From an uncultured Bacteroidales bacterium (lineage in GTDB: Bacteria; Bacteroidota; Bacteroidia; Bacteroidales; CAIXZF01), in the NCBI GenBank assembly GCA_903923925.1, contig CAIXZF010000076.1, forward strand, positions 1 to 37,325: a stretch of DNA of 37,325 nt, read 5' to 3'. The translations under genes were made by a program, and so were the position numbers. Within the stretch, counting starts at the first letter, position 1; each line of letters opens with the position of its first letter. The notes under the pieces are model-generated. The model made no database searches and had not been told where the DNA came from. It saw only the letters and a list, made by a program, of their open reading frames with translations. Shown here in pieces: positions 16,946 through 26,183 of this stretch.

Positions 16946-17596
16946 ATGAGAACAGTATTACTGCCGGGTTTGGCAATCATCGCATTATTGATTCTTACTA
17001 CTTGTACAAAAGAGACCAGAACACCACCAATAGATACCAAGACAGAAACCAGCAATTTCTATGTTACTGATATTAAAAAAGGAATGCCCCGTGAAGGATT
17101 CACGCTTCTGGATATTCGTTCGTTTCAGCAAACCACTGAATATACCTGTGGACCAGCAGCAGTTGTGACTTTGTTGAAATACTATTCCCTGCCCGGCGAA
17201 GAAATGACTATTGCTCAGGAAATGGGTAGCAGCACAACAACAGGAACAACCCCCGAACAAATGACATCCTGGCTCAGTGCTCATGGATTCAAAGCCTCAT
17301 GGCACGAAAACGGAAATCTCGAAACTCTCCGCAATAATCTCAAAAACGAAATACCAACATTGGTTGAATGGAGCGACTGGGGCGGACATTGGGTACTTGC
17401 TGTTGGCTATGATACCAGGAACACTGAAACACTTAGCGATGATGTAATTATTTTTGCTGATCCCTACGACCGGCATGATGATAACAATGACGGACTGACA
17501 TGGTTTAATGCCGAACGCTTTTACTATATGTGGTACGATGCGCTACTCTTCGGGCATCTCATGAAAAGGATTTATATTTCCGCATCCCCGGTTTAA
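16946..17596 (+). CDS. Putative lipoprotein with C39-like (papain-fold) peptidase domain
   Basis: Exported protein of 216 residues with a lipoprotein signal ending ILTTC (Cys20). The mature domain carries TEYTCGPAAVVTLLKYY (nucleophile Cys68), GGHWVLAVGYD (His148) and FADPYD (Asp), the triad arrangement of Peptidase_C39_2-like proteins. These domains resemble the double-glycine peptidases of bacteriocin exporters, but here there is no ABC transporter part, so it is probably a stand-alone periplasmic hydrolase with unknown target. It follows the activase by 63 bases and converges on the ABC operon. Confidence 0.82.
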   Translation: MRTVLLPGLAIIALLILTTCTKETRTPPIDTKTETSNFYVTDIKKGMPREGFTLLDIRSFQQTTEYTCGPAAVVTLLKYYSLPGEEMTIAQEMGSSTTTGTTPEQMTSWLSAHGFKASWHENGNLETLRNNLKNEIPTLVEWSDWGGHWVLAVGYDTRNTETLSDDVIIFADPYDRHDDNNDGLTWFNAERFYYMWYDALLFGHLMKRIYISASPV

Positions 17597-17663
17597 CACG
17601 GAGGGATTCAGCCCATCGTGGAAAGTCAGGAGATTTGAAACCAAGAATCAGCCCAGCACCAAA

Positions 17664-18746
17664 CTAATCAGGTTTTATTTTTAGCAGCAGATTGTTTTTG
17701 CCATTCGCATAGTTATACTCAATGCTTCTGCATCTTGCTTTAATCAGTTTAATGCCGATATCATCCTCAAGATCCTTATTCTCAAGCATATTATCCGGAG
17801 CTCCTTTCTGCTCAAAAAGAAGCTCAAGCATTCCATCCTTCTCTGAATAGGCAAGACTCAGGGTAAGATCAGTAAAATCAGTATTGAGAATCAGTAATTC
17901 TTCTGCTACATGCAATAAATAGCCGGCAACCTTTGTCGGAAGCATATGTTTGTCGCAAAATACTTCCATAACTCCCTGCAAGGCATAAAGGTCGTAATCA
18001 GGGCTGCTAATTTTATATTGAATGCTGCGGATTCTGTGGATAAAAGCTTTGGTTTTTTCCTTCAGAGGATTTTCAAAAATCTGCTCAGGTGGTCCTTCTT
18101 CGTAGATAATACCTTCATCCATATAGAAAACACGACTCGAAATATTGCGTGCAAATTCCATCTCGTGTGTAACAATTATCATCGTCATACCTTCCTTTGA
18201 AAGCCGACGGATAACAGCAAGCACTTCGCTTACCATTGTTGGATCGAGTGCCGAAGTGGGCTCATCGAACAGGAGAATTTCAGGTTCCATTGCCATGCAG
18301 CGCGCAATGGCCACCCTCTGTTTCTGACCACCAGATAGCTCATCAGGATAGCTGTATGCTTTTTCGGCAAGACCAACAAGCTTAAGCAATTCCACAGCTT
18401 TTTTATTCGCCTCCGCCTTTGTTTTTTTCAGCAGTTTTGTAGGCCCAAGTGTCAGATTTTCGAGGATAGAAAGATGAGCATACAAATTAAACGATTGAAA
18501 CACCATGCCCATTTTCTGTCTGATTTTGGGAACATTGGTATTTTTGTCGAGCAGTGGAACGCCATCAATAAGGATGCTTCCTCCGGTTGGAATATCAAGC
18601 AGATTCAGGCAGCGCAGGAAAGTACTCTTCCCTGTGCCCGACGGGCCGATAACCGATATGACTTCACCTTTTTTAATGTCAACATTAACATCTTTAAGGA
18701 CAACAAGTTCGCCATAGTGCTTTGATAGATTTCTAACTTTAATCAT
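17664..18746 (-). CDS. Amino-acid-type ABC transporter ATPase with C-terminal RsbW-like extension
   Basis: Energises polar amino-acid import. It has 360 residues, against about 240-250 for GlnQ-type ATPases. Residues 1-240 are a complete ABC domain: Walker [10 protein letters not shown] (34-42), [15 protein letters not shown], Walker [13 protein letters not shown], and the switch His in VTHEME. Residues about 245-360 are extra. They run [10 protein letters not shown], a central hydrophobic beta pattern, [17 protein letters not shown] and a final LLLKI strand, which follows the order of elements in the RsbW-like protein of this operon (LVLEELVTNI, GGLGIHLVKKI, LKLVK). The N-box Asn and the glycines of the ATP lid are lost, so this looks like a degenerate GHKL fold. 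It overlaps the permease gene by four bases and is last in the operon. Confidence 0.88.
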   Translation of the reverse strand: MIKVRNLSKHYGELVVLKDVNVDIKKGEVISVIGPSGTGKSTFLRCLNLLDIPTGGSILIDGVPLLDKNTNVPKIRQKMGMVFQSFNLYAHLSILENLTLGPTKLLKKTKAEANKKAVELLKLVGLAEKAYSYPDELSGGQKQRVAIARCMAMEPEILLFDEPTSALDPTMVSEVLAVIRRLSKEGMTMIIVTHEMEFARNISSRVFYMDEGIIYEEGPPEQIFENPLKEKTKAFIHRIRSIQYKISSPDYDLYALQGVMEVFCDKHMLPTKVAGYLLHVAEELLILNTDFTDLTLSLAYSEKDGMLELLFEQKGAPDNMLENKDLEDDIGIKLIKARCRSIEYNYANGKNNLLLKIKPD

Positions 18747-21724
18747 CCTGCTACCTCCACTTCTCTTTTAACTGTTTTTCTTTTAGGATCTACCGAAATC
18801 TCAACATAATCCAGGGCCAGGGTGAGCAGCCATGCAATAAGCAGGTATATAACTGCTGCCATAATTAGCGGAAAAAAAGCATCAAAAGTACGGCTGCGAA
18901 TAATATCGCCTGCTTTTGTAAGATCCTGAACAGCAATATATCCAACAATGGATGTCATCTTTACCAGGGAAATAAACTCGCCTTTGTAAACCGGCAGAAC
19001 ATGCCGCATTGCCTGGGGCATAATAATATGAATAAAGGTTTGAATCTTTGTGAAACCTCCCGCAATACCAGCTTCTTTCTGTCCCCTGTCGATGCTTTCG
19101 ATAGAAGTTCTGAACATTTCAGAAACATAAGCTGCAAAATTTAGTCCGAATGCCAGTATGGCAACAAGAACAGGATTTATATTCACCGATGCAAATACTA
19201 TATAGTAAATAATCATAAGCAATACCAGAACCGGAGTTCCCCTCAAAAGTGAAATATAAAAACTGGCAGTAACCGATAGGTATTTCTTTTTCGACATTCT
19301 CATAAAGCAAATCACACCGCCGAAAATTGTTCCGAAAATTGCTGAAAATATAGAAATCAGGATCGTAATGAGCAATCCGTCAATTATCAGCAAATACCTT
19401 TTTTCACGAATGATATTGTTGTTAAAACTCTCTGAAATTTTGACAAAGAAAGAAGTGTTTTCCTCAGCTGTTAATTCTTCCTTATATCCGGCCATATTCT
19501 TTTTAAGGACTACTACTGCCGTTTTAAACTCTGTATAACTTTCTGAAAAATCAATCTTTTTTTTCCGTTCTTCACTAATGGCAATGCCATCGGCGATGAG
19601 ATCCACTTTACCGGATGCAAGAGCAGCGATCAGCGAAGGGAACTCCATGGTGATAATTTCCAGGCGGTAACCTTGCTGTGCAGCAAAAGTTTTGATCAGT
19701 TCTATGTCTACACCAACATATTCTCCGTTCACTACAGCCACATAGGGAAGGTCGGCGACAGCTACCCCTGCCCGAATGAGTTTACCTGAAGAATTATTCT
19801 TAAACGATGGCATTTTTGCAGTCTCGGAATCATCGATCAACCATCTTTTCCTGATCGTTTCATAGCTTCCATTTGCTTTTATTGCCTTAAGGAAAGCATT
19901 AAATTCGTTACTAAGAGCAGAGTTTTTTTTACTGAACCCAATTCCCAGTGGCATACTGAGAATGTTATCCGACAGAATACCCAGATCCTGGTTTTGTTTA
20001 ATCATTATCCTGGCTGTATTCAGGTCGTAGAAAGCTGCATCAATCTTTCCGTCCCGCACCGACAACATCATATCAGCGGTGCTCTTATACCTTAAAATGC
20101 TTGCTTTTGGATACTTTTTCGCTACAAAAGCATCATGAACTGTACCTTCATAAACACCAATCTTCTTATCTGCCAAATCGTCGTTGCCGGCAAATTTTCC
20201 AGCCTTTACAGGCTCTATATTACTTTTGGCGGCAATAATACTAACCCCCGACTCAAAATAAGGATTCGAAAAATCAATACGTTTTTTGCGCTCTTCTGTT
20301 ATCATCATTGAAGCGGTGATAATATCAATTTTCTTAGTGGAGATAGACGCCAGTAAACTCCCGAAAGGCATATCAACCGGAACAAATGCTTTGCCAACAG
20401 AAGCTGCAAACCTTTGTCCGAGCTCAATATCAAAACCTACATTCTTCCCGTCCTTAATCAAGGAAAAAGGCATTCCCAAATCGCTGACGATGCCGACATT
20501 CAGGATCCCATTTTTGCTGCTTTGTTTAATTTCCGGCATGTCTTCCACGCTTTTATCCATCCAGCGATTCACCATATCATTGTAAACCCCGTTGGATTTT
20601 ATTTCCTGAAGGAAGGCATTAAACTGATCGCGTAAAGCTGAAGATTCCTTATTAAAACCGGCCGCAATTGGCACATTATACACATTTTTTGCCAGAGTGC
20701 CAATTTTTTCGTTTTTATTGAAGATATCCTTCAACGAAATATCATCATAAAAAGCCACATCCACTTTACCAGAATTCAAAGCATTAAGCATATCACTCAC
20801 ATTCTGAAACTGCAAAATAGCAGCTGAGGGATATTTTTTTGTTGCATATGTGTCGTGGATAGAACCAAGCAAAACTCCTATTTTACTATCCTTAATAGTA
20901 TTAATAGTAAAATATTTTTTATTTTCATCGGAAGCCTGCTTTACAGGAATCCCTTTTACAGCGGCTGCAATCTCGCTTGGATAATAGGATTCAGAGAAAT
21001 ATACGCTTTTCGCTCTTTCCGCTGTTATTGATAATCCGGCTCCAACCATATCAACTTTGCCGGCAATAAGTGCAGGAAGCAAAGCGCCAAACTCCATGTC
21101 AATTATTTCCAGCTTTTTGTTGAGCTTTTTAGCTATATATGAAGCATACTCAATATCGAATCCTGCTACCTTCCGGTTTGCATCCATGAACGACATAGGC
21201 TCAGAAACAGCGGCAGTACCAAACTTCAGTGTTCCGGCAGTTCCTTCGTTTGCAATTTCCGGCATGGCTTCAGGTGCTCCTTTTTCAGGAAACCAGCGTT
21301 TCATCATTTCCGTATAGGTTCCGTTTGATTTCAGTTCCCTGAGCGTATTATCCATGGTGTTCTTCAATGCTGTATCTTTCAGCCGGACAGCAAAACCATA
21401 CTGATCATCTACAAGCAGTTCAGAAAGCACACTGATGCCTTCATTCTTTGCTGCTATATTTTTCAGAACCGGCTGATCGTAAACCGCAGCATCAGCCTTC
21501 CCGTTTTTTACAGCAAGTGCACAATCGAGTACAGTGTTGAAATAGATAATTTTAGCATCAGGGAATTTTTTCTTAACGAATTGATCTGCAATAGTCCCTG
21601 AAGGAACAGCGAAAATTTTGCCTCCATTAAGCATACTCAGACTGCTTATGGCTGTATCCTTTTCTTTGCATCCGGCAAATGAAAGGATAACCGCCATCAA
21701 CAGATAATGTAAGAGTTTTCTCAT
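18743..21724 (-). CDS. Fused lipoprotein: permuted chain of amino-acid-binding lobes plus ABC permease
   Basis: Protein of 993 residues combining solute capture and membrane translocation. The start is at [10 protein letters not shown], giving a lipoprotein signal ending SFAGC (Cys19); a longer frame upstream runs back into the neighbouring ATPase gene. SBP_bac_3-type lobes follow in the order lobe 2 (34-146), lobe 1 (166-258), lobe 2 (278-389), lobe 1 (407-500), lobe 2 (518-629), lobe 1 (648-742), then a permease domain (775-975) with the EAA loop QKEAGIAGG and IIMPQA. Each lobe 2 starts with a [13 protein letters not shown]-like strand and ends in NGxYxxxxxRW; each lobe 1 has GFDIE and [13 protein letters not shown]-like motifs. 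GlnPQ-type systems fuse whole binding domains to the permease. Here the chain begins and ends with half domains. It pairs with the ATPase downstream, with a four-base overlap. Confidence 0.9.
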   Translation of the reverse strand: MRKLLHYLLMAVILSFAGCKEKDTAISSLSMLNGGKIFAVPSGTIADQFVKKKFPDAKIIYFNTVLDCALAVKNGKADAAVYDQPVLKNIAAKNEGISVLSELLVDDQYGFAVRLKDTALKNTMDNTLRELKSNGTYTEMMKRWFPEKGAPEAMPEIANEGTAGTLKFGTAAVSEPMSFMDANRKVAGFDIEYASYIAKKLNKKLEIIDMEFGALLPALIAGKVDMVGAGLSITAERAKSVYFSESYYPSEIAAAVKGIPVKQASDENKKYFTINTIKDSKIGVLLGSIHDTYATKKYPSAAILQFQNVSDMLNALNSGKVDVAFYDDISLKDIFNKNEKIGTLAKNVYNVPIAAGFNKESSALRDQFNAFLQEIKSNGVYNDMVNRWMDKSVEDMPEIKQSSKNGILNVGIVSDLGMPFSLIKDGKNVGFDIELGQRFAASVGKAFVPVDMPFGSLLASISTKKIDIITASMMITEERKKRIDFSNPYFESGVSIIAAKSNIEPVKAGKFAGNDDLADKKIGVYEGTVHDAFVAKKYPKASILRYKSTADMMLSVRDGKIDAAFYDLNTARIMIKQNQDLGILSDNILSMPLGIGFSKKNSALSNEFNAFLKAIKANGSYETIRKRWLIDDSETAKMPSFKNNSSGKLIRAGVAVADLPYVAVVNGEYVGVDIELIKTFAAQQGYRLEIITMEFPSLIAALASGKVDLIADGIAISEERKKKIDFSESYTEFKTAVVVLKKNMAGYKEELTAEENTSFFVKISESFNNNIIREKRYLLIIDGLLITILISIFSAIFGTIFGGVICFMRMSKKKYLSVTASFYISLLRGTPVLVLLMIIYYIVFASVNINPVLVAILAFGLNFAAYVSEMFRTSIESIDRGQKEAGIAGGFTKIQTFIHIIMPQAMRHVLPVYKGEFISLVKMTSIVGYIAVQDLTKAGDIIRSRTFDAFFPLIMAAVIYLLIAWLLTLALDYVEISVDPKRKTVKREVEVAG

Positions 21725-21782
21725 AGTCAGTAATTTTACGATAGCAATATACCAGCTTTTAAATAATAATAGATTTTCAGTT

Positions 21783-22595
21783 TCAGATATAGAAATTACT
21801 AAACATTTCGGCAGCAGCAGGGTCGATTTGTTCTTTTTTGCGGATTTCATCGAACAGTGCCAGCAAATCGTTCGATTTCAGCCTCTTTTTTTCCTGGCCT
21901 TTAAAGTCGTAAACAATGCGGCCTTTATGAAGCAAAAGGATCCTGTCGCCCATTTTCACTGCTTGTTGCATGGAATGAGTTACCATCATCGTTGTAAGGC
22001 CCGATTTACCTACAATTTCTTCAGTAAGTTGAATTACCTTAGTTGCGGTCTTGGGGTCGAGGGCAGCAGTATGCTCATCAAGCAACAGCAAGTTGGGTTT
22101 CCTCCATGAAGCCATTAAGAGGGTCAGGGCCTGCCGCTGTCCGCCGGATAACCTTCCAATAGGACTATCGAGACGGTCTTCGAGACCCATGTTTAGAGGT
22201 TTAACTCTGGCTCTGAAATCTTCGATAAGTTTTTTTGGAAGTGCCCGTCCCAGGTTTCTGTTAAGTCCTCTTTTAGCAGCCAGGGAAAGGTTTTCTGCAA
22301 TGCTCATATCGGGGGCGGTTCCTGAGAAAGGGTTCTGAAAAACCCTGCCAATGTATTTTGCTCTTTTGTGCTCAGGTAAACGGGTAACATCAACGCCATC
22401 GAGGATAATACTGCCTTTGTCAGGGTAGAAATTCCCTGCAACCGCTCCTAATAATGTCGATTTACCTGAACCATTTGTCCCGAGCAGAACAACAAAACTT
22501 GCATCATCAACAATACAGTTAATATTGCGGAGTGCAGGCACTTCGTTGATAGTACCGGGGTTGAAGGTTTTACTTATGTTAAGAATCTCTATCAT
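21783..22595 (-). CDS. ABC transporter ATPase, TrpZ-like
   Basis: Cytoplasmic ATPase of 270 residues for the importer encoded by the adjacent permease and the TrpX-like binding protein. Walker A is GTNGSGKST (39-47), the signature is RLSGGQRQALTL, and the Walker B region reads LLLLDEHTAALDP. DEHT in place of the usual DEPT is typical of the ATPases that accompany LivM-like TrpY permeases and ABC_sub_bind proteins. TrpXYZ systems import aromatic amino acids in streptococci, but relatives with other substrates are common, so the substrate is open. The start overlaps the end of the permease gene by four bases, and a 58-base gap follows before the fused lipoprotein. Confidence 0.9.
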   Translation of the reverse strand: MIEILNISKTFNPGTINEVPALRNINCIVDDASFVVLLGTNGSGKSTLLGAVAGNFYPDKGSIILDGVDVTRLPEHKRAKYIGRVFQNPFSGTAPDMSIAENLSLAAKRGLNRNLGRALPKKLIEDFRARVKPLNMGLEDRLDSPIGRLSGGQRQALTLLMASWRKPNLLLLDEHTAALDPKTATKVIQLTEEIVGKSGLTTMMVTHSMQQAVKMGDRILLLHKGRIVYDFKGQEKKRLKSNDLLALFDEIRKKEQIDPAAAEMFSNFYI

Positions 22596-23524
22596 TTTAT
22601 TTCCAGGCCTTTTTTAGCATTCTTTTTTAAAATTTTTGGTAGTACCAGTGCGATAAAAACAAAGAGTGCAGTGATGAGTTTCAGATCGTTTGGGTTCATA
22701 CCCAGTCGCAGCGCCCCGGCAACCAGCAGCCTGAAGATTACTGAGCCAAAAACAGCACCGGTAATTAAAAAACCCAGTGATTTTTCCGTAATCAGGGCTT
22801 CCCCGATTATTACGCTCGCCAGACCCCACACAAGCATGCCAATTCCCATCTGCACATCAGCAAATCCCTGAAATTGTGCAAGTACCGATCCGGAAAGAGC
22901 AACTAATGCATTAGAAATAGCCAGTCCGAGGATTATCATTGCCTTAGTATTTACACCTAATGCCCTGATCATCTGCTGATTATTTCCAGTTGCACGCATG
23001 GCAGTCCCAAGGTTTGATTTGAGAAACAGTACTAATAAAATGCCGAAAACGATCACCATAAAAAATATGCAGGCCAGTATAAAAAAATCCTTTTGAGGAA
23101 TAGTACTCCCCATAACGTTATAAGTATGTGTCCCCGAGGAAAAAATCTTGTCAAGATCAGTGAAATAGGTAAATAGTGTCTTCTCCGACATCAGGGGAAC
23201 ATTGCTTTTTCCCATAACATGAAGATTAACAGAGTAGAGGGCAGTCATTACCAGAATCCCCGATAAAAGCCCATTGATCTCGAATTTCGTATGAATAATT
23301 CCGGTGAGTGCTCCGGCAAGGAAGCCTCCCAGCATTGCAACAAGCGTTGCAGCAAGTGGATTGTAGCCGGCAACAATCAGTGAAGCCGTAATAGAAGCTC
23401 CCAGTGTAATGGAACCCTCTGCTGTAATGTCAGGAAAATTAAAAATCCTGAAACTGATAAAGATGCCTAATGCCAGTAAGGCAAGGATTAAGCCGATTGT
23501 TACTGCTCCAATTAGTAATGACAT
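22592..23524 (-). CDS. ABC transporter permease, TrpY/LivM-like (BPD_transp_2)
   Basis: Inner-membrane permease of 310 residues with about eight to nine hydrophobic segments. Family marks are IFNFPDITAEGSITLGASI near the N-terminus and LGTAMRATGNNQQMIRALGV, the cytoplasmic coupling region, near residue 190. Together with the neighbouring ATPase and the TrpX-like binding protein it makes a complete importer. Its ATG directly follows the TAA of the STAS-domain gene with no spacer (TAAATG), suggesting translational coupling to that gene, an unusual neighbour for a permease. Confidence 0.9.
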   Translation of the reverse strand: MSLLIGAVTIGLILALLALGIFISFRIFNFPDITAEGSITLGASITASLIVAGYNPLAATLVAMLGGFLAGALTGIIHTKFEINGLLSGILVMTALYSVNLHVMGKSNVPLMSEKTLFTYFTDLDKIFSSGTHTYNVMGSTIPQKDFFILACIFFMVIVFGILLVLFLKSNLGTAMRATGNNQQMIRALGVNTKAMIILGLAISNALVALSGSVLAQFQGFADVQMGIGMLVWGLASVIIGEALITEKSLGFLITGAVFGSVIFRLLVAGALRLGMNPNDLKLITALFVFIALVLPKILKKNAKKGLEIK

Positions 23525-24778
23525 TTAGCTGGGTTTTGTAATTGTAGATAATTTCCCTATCCAGCACACTCCGTTCTTGAATTCACTTTCACCAATCCCT
23601 GTAATTGCCCTGTTATCGTTTATCAGATGAAGCACTCCCATTATTTTGTCATTCTCAAAAAGTTGGGCAATGGTGTCATCCAGATCGATATTTGTTTTTC
23701 TGAAAGGATGATAGGAGAATATTGCTGAATGAAAATGCTGATAGATTTTACTTTCGGGAGTAAGCTGCCGGGTAAATTCCTTCACATCACCTTCAGGATT
23801 GAGTGTTGCAACACCAACAGTTATCGTCATCATATTTTTATGCTCTGGTTCTGAGGTGAAATTTATATTTTCTTTCACATCAGGATATCCGAAAAGATCC
23901 ATACTGTCCATCCGGGGAATTGCCGGGCTGCGGTTAATTGAAACTCCCACCAGCCCTGAAGTTTCAGCAAGCATCACCATCACCAGCTGTTCATGGCCTG
24001 TAAGCTCAAAAACTGCTGAAAGCAGATTACTGAATTTTAGTGTATTTGCCGGTTCTTTCGAGTTGAAATACAGCAGCGTATCAAAATCACCTTCAAAGGT
24101 AATTCCATAGAGTAATTCGATCCGTGGAATAAGAGTCCCGGTTCTGAGCATGTAGTCGGGACTGTTCGATTTTCCGGCTGGCGCAAAAACAACGGCATCA
24201 CCCAAACCAACAAATTCTCCGAAACGCTCTTTACAATCTCCGAAATCCAACCCGATTGCGCCCAATCCTATTCCAAAACGCTTTTTTCCAAACTCAACAC
24301 TTTGGCAGTCCTCAGCAGAATAAACATCCTTTTGTAATTTTCCGGGATTGCCTCTCAAGGAGCATTCTACAGGATTCGGGGCATTAAGTTTCGTAATCTC
24401 ATAGCTGTAAGCATCCACTTCCTTTGTAATAGCTGAGTTTTGCTGAGGGGCTGCAAACTCAGGCGATTTCCACCTGAGCACAGTATTCAAACCAACCATT
24501 TTCAGCAGATCCTCCACTGCTGTTGAGGCTTCAATAATCCCAAAACTACCATTTACATTACGGAATAATTTGGCATACTTTACAAGTATTCGTATACCAA
24601 GAGAGCTCATATAATGCACTCCCTTGAGGTTTAATGCAATGTTATAGCTCCCCGAACGAAGTGAATTCTCCAGATATTCTTCGAGGAGTTTCGACCAGTA
24701 ACCATCTATTCTGCCGTTAATGTTCAGCAGTGTATAAGCTTCTTTTTCATCCGGCAGAATCGAAAGTTTTTCATCCAT
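23525..24778 (-). CDS. STAS-domain protein with large unassigned C-terminal domain
   Basis: Cytoplasmic protein of 417 residues. Residues about 1-105 form a STAS (anti-sigma-factor-antagonist) domain with the helix-loop YMSSLGIRILVKYAK. Aligned with the small STAS protein of this operon (VYVSSSGLRV), the usual phospho-acceptor Ser is Leu60 and only the preceding Ser59 remains. A linker of about 45 residues leads to a domain (about 155-415) that I cannot assign. It has FGIGLGAIGLDFG, GDAVVFAPAGKSNSPDY, MLAETSGLVGVSINRSP and a terminal GVCWIGKLSTI, and it lacks the GDFYD/GDVSGKG motifs of PP2C phosphatases. Its position between the TrpX-like binding protein (five-base gap) and the permease (no gap) suggests it modulates that transporter. 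Confidence 0.82.
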   Translation of the reverse strand: MDEKLSILPDEKEAYTLLNINGRIDGYWSKLLEEYLENSLRSGSYNIALNLKGVHYMSSLGIRILVKYAKLFRNVNGSFGIIEASTAVEDLLKMVGLNTVLRWKSPEFAAPQQNSAITKEVDAYSYEITKLNAPNPVECSLRGNPGKLQKDVYSAEDCQSVEFGKKRFGIGLGAIGLDFGDCKERFGEFVGLGDAVVFAPAGKSNSPDYMLRTGTLIPRIELLYGITFEGDFDTLLYFNSKEPANTLKFSNLLSAVFELTGHEQLVMVMLAETSGLVGVSINRSPAIPRMDSMDLFGYPDVKENINFTSEPEHKNMMTITVGVATLNPEGDVKEFTRQLTPESKIYQHFHSAIFSYHPFRKTNIDLDDTIAQLFENDKIMGVLHLINDNRAITGIGESEFKNGVCWIGKLSTITKPS

Positions 24779-24783
24779 ACAAT

Positions 24784-25809
24784 CTACTTTGTGACGATAC
24801 TATTTTTCTGTGTATAAACCTCCTCAGGCAGCGCTATCCTGAAAAGTTTTGCCGCTTCAGGGTTGATAAGAACATCGGTTTTACTTACAAACTCAAACGG
24901 AATTCCGGCAGGACTTTCGCCATCCAATATCCTTTTGGCAAGTCTTACAGCATCAACTCCTGCCTGATGATAATCGCGGGAAACTACAAGTACAGCACCT
25001 TTTTTTGACTGATCACTTACAAAACCGAAAACCGGAATTTTTTGAACCTTTGCGGTATTGATGATAGTGCCTGCCGAAGTAGCAGTTAAATTATCCACAA
25101 TCTGGCAGATCACATCGGGCTTCTTTGCAGCCAGAGTGATGGCAGCATCCATTATATCCTGACTGCTGTTAACAGGCACCGTTATTAGCTTCAGCCCAGC
25201 TAATTCAGCATATTTTCTGAGCTCATTAACATTCTTAACTGAATTCGATTCACCTGGCGAAAACAAGGTTCCTATTTCCTTTGCGCCTGGCAGGATAATT
25301 TTCACCCATTTAATCATTCCGGCAAAATCGCCAAGAGTAGAAATTCCGGTGATATTCGCAATATGATCGTCGAATGTTTTCCCGGCTCCGGCAAGAACCG
25401 GGTCTGCCACTACCGTAAAAACAACAGGAATGTTCTTTATTTTCTTAACCACCGCCTGAAGCGTGGGAGTAGAAGTAACAAAAACAAGATCCGGACTATC
25501 GTTAACAACGGCATCAACCATCAGATTTAAGGTAGCAATATCACCCTGAGCATTCGACACTTTGAGTTCAAAATCCTTATGCTGCTGATACCCATTGGCT
25601 GACAGCCCATCAAGAATCCCCTTTTCCGAAAGTTCGGATAAGGGAGTATCGCTGTATTGGATTAATGCAAACTTTTTCAGAGTCTTTACCTCCTTTTTCC
25701 CTTTTTTATCGACAAACAGGAGTACAGCTGCAATTATAACAATAATGAGAATAACTTTAAAAAATGGCTTCAAAAGTGCATACAATCGCATTAACAATGA
25801 GTTTTTCAT
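24784..25809 (-). CDS. ABC transporter substrate-binding protein, TrpX-like (ABC_sub_bind), membrane-anchored
   Basis: Periplasmic binding protein of 341 residues. Instead of a lipoprotein or cleavable signal it has one N-terminal membrane segment (about 16-33, VILIIVIIAAVLLFV) preceded by basic residues and followed by a Lys-rich stretch, so it is probably held by a signal anchor. The mature part matches the ABC_sub_bind/TrpX pattern: PDLVFVTSTPTLQAV, IPVVFTVVADPVLAG, ANITGISTLGDF and PVFGFVSDQSKKGAV. Relatives bind aromatic amino acids or other small ligands; the ligand here is not predictable. It is placed between the two STAS-domain genes. Confidence 0.88.
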   Translation of the reverse strand: MKNSLLMRLYALLKPFFKVILIIVIIAAVLLFVDKKGKKEVKTLKKFALIQYSDTPLSELSEKGILDGLSANGYQQHKDFELKVSNAQGDIATLNLMVDAVVNDSPDLVFVTSTPTLQAVVKKIKNIPVVFTVVADPVLAGAGKTFDDHIANITGISTLGDFAGMIKWVKIILPGAKEIGTLFSPGESNSVKNVNELRKYAELAGLKLITVPVNSSQDIMDAAITLAAKKPDVICQIVDNLTATSAGTIINTAKVQKIPVFGFVSDQSKKGAVLVVSRDYHQAGVDAVRLAKRILDGESPAGIPFEFVSKTDVLINPEAAKLFRIALPEEVYTQKNSIVTK

Positions 25810-25836
25810 CTATTGTTATTTTTAGTCCGTAAAGTT

Positions 25837-26163
25837 CTATTTAACAGCTTCTTCCTGAGTATTGAATATTGTGAATATTGATGTGAAACCAGCAATTTCA
25901 AATATCTCGCGGATATTTTCCTGTAAAGCACATAAATACAATTTCCCTCCTGTTGAGGTGGTTTTTTTGAGAGCCATCAGGAATACTCTTAATCCTGAAC
26001 TGCTTACATAAACCATTTCAGAGCAATCAACAACAATATGATTTTCTCCATTTTCAATAAAAGTGAGCAGTTTTTTTTCCAGCTCACCATAATTTGATGT
26101 ATCGAGCCTGCCTACTAAATTAATTATCAAAAAATTTCCTTTTTTACTGTCTGTCAGTTCCAT
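25837..26163 (-). CDS. Anti-sigma-factor antagonist-like STAS protein
   Basis: Stand-alone STAS-domain protein of 108 residues, normal length for SpoIIAA/RsbV relatives. The phospho-acceptor loop reads VYVSSSGLRVFL with Ser56 in the canonical position, and NLVGRLDTSNYGELEKKL is the usual first half. In partner switching the unphosphorylated form binds the RsbW-type kinase, and the PP2C phosphatase restores that form. Both partners are encoded directly upstream, with 20-base gaps. The downstream target is unknown, since no sigma factor is in the operon. Confidence 0.93.
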   Translation of the reverse strand: MELTDSKKGNFLIINLVGRLDTSNYGELEKKLLTFIENGENHIVVDCSEMVYVSSSGLRVFLMALKKTTSTGGKLYLCALQENIREIFEIAGFTSIFTIFNTQEEAVK

Positions 26164-26183
26164 TTTCTATCTGATTAAATAGT

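Noticed and set aside
17597-17620. Imperfect hairpin just after the C39-like gene stop as a terminator
   Set aside because: CACG/CGTG and GGG/CCC pair around a 2x2 mismatch, but no T-run follows; chance pairing is possible.
21725-21850. Longer N-terminus for the fused binding-permease protein
   Set aside because: The 42 extra residues overlap the upstream ATPase gene and would bury a clear lipoprotein signal peptide.
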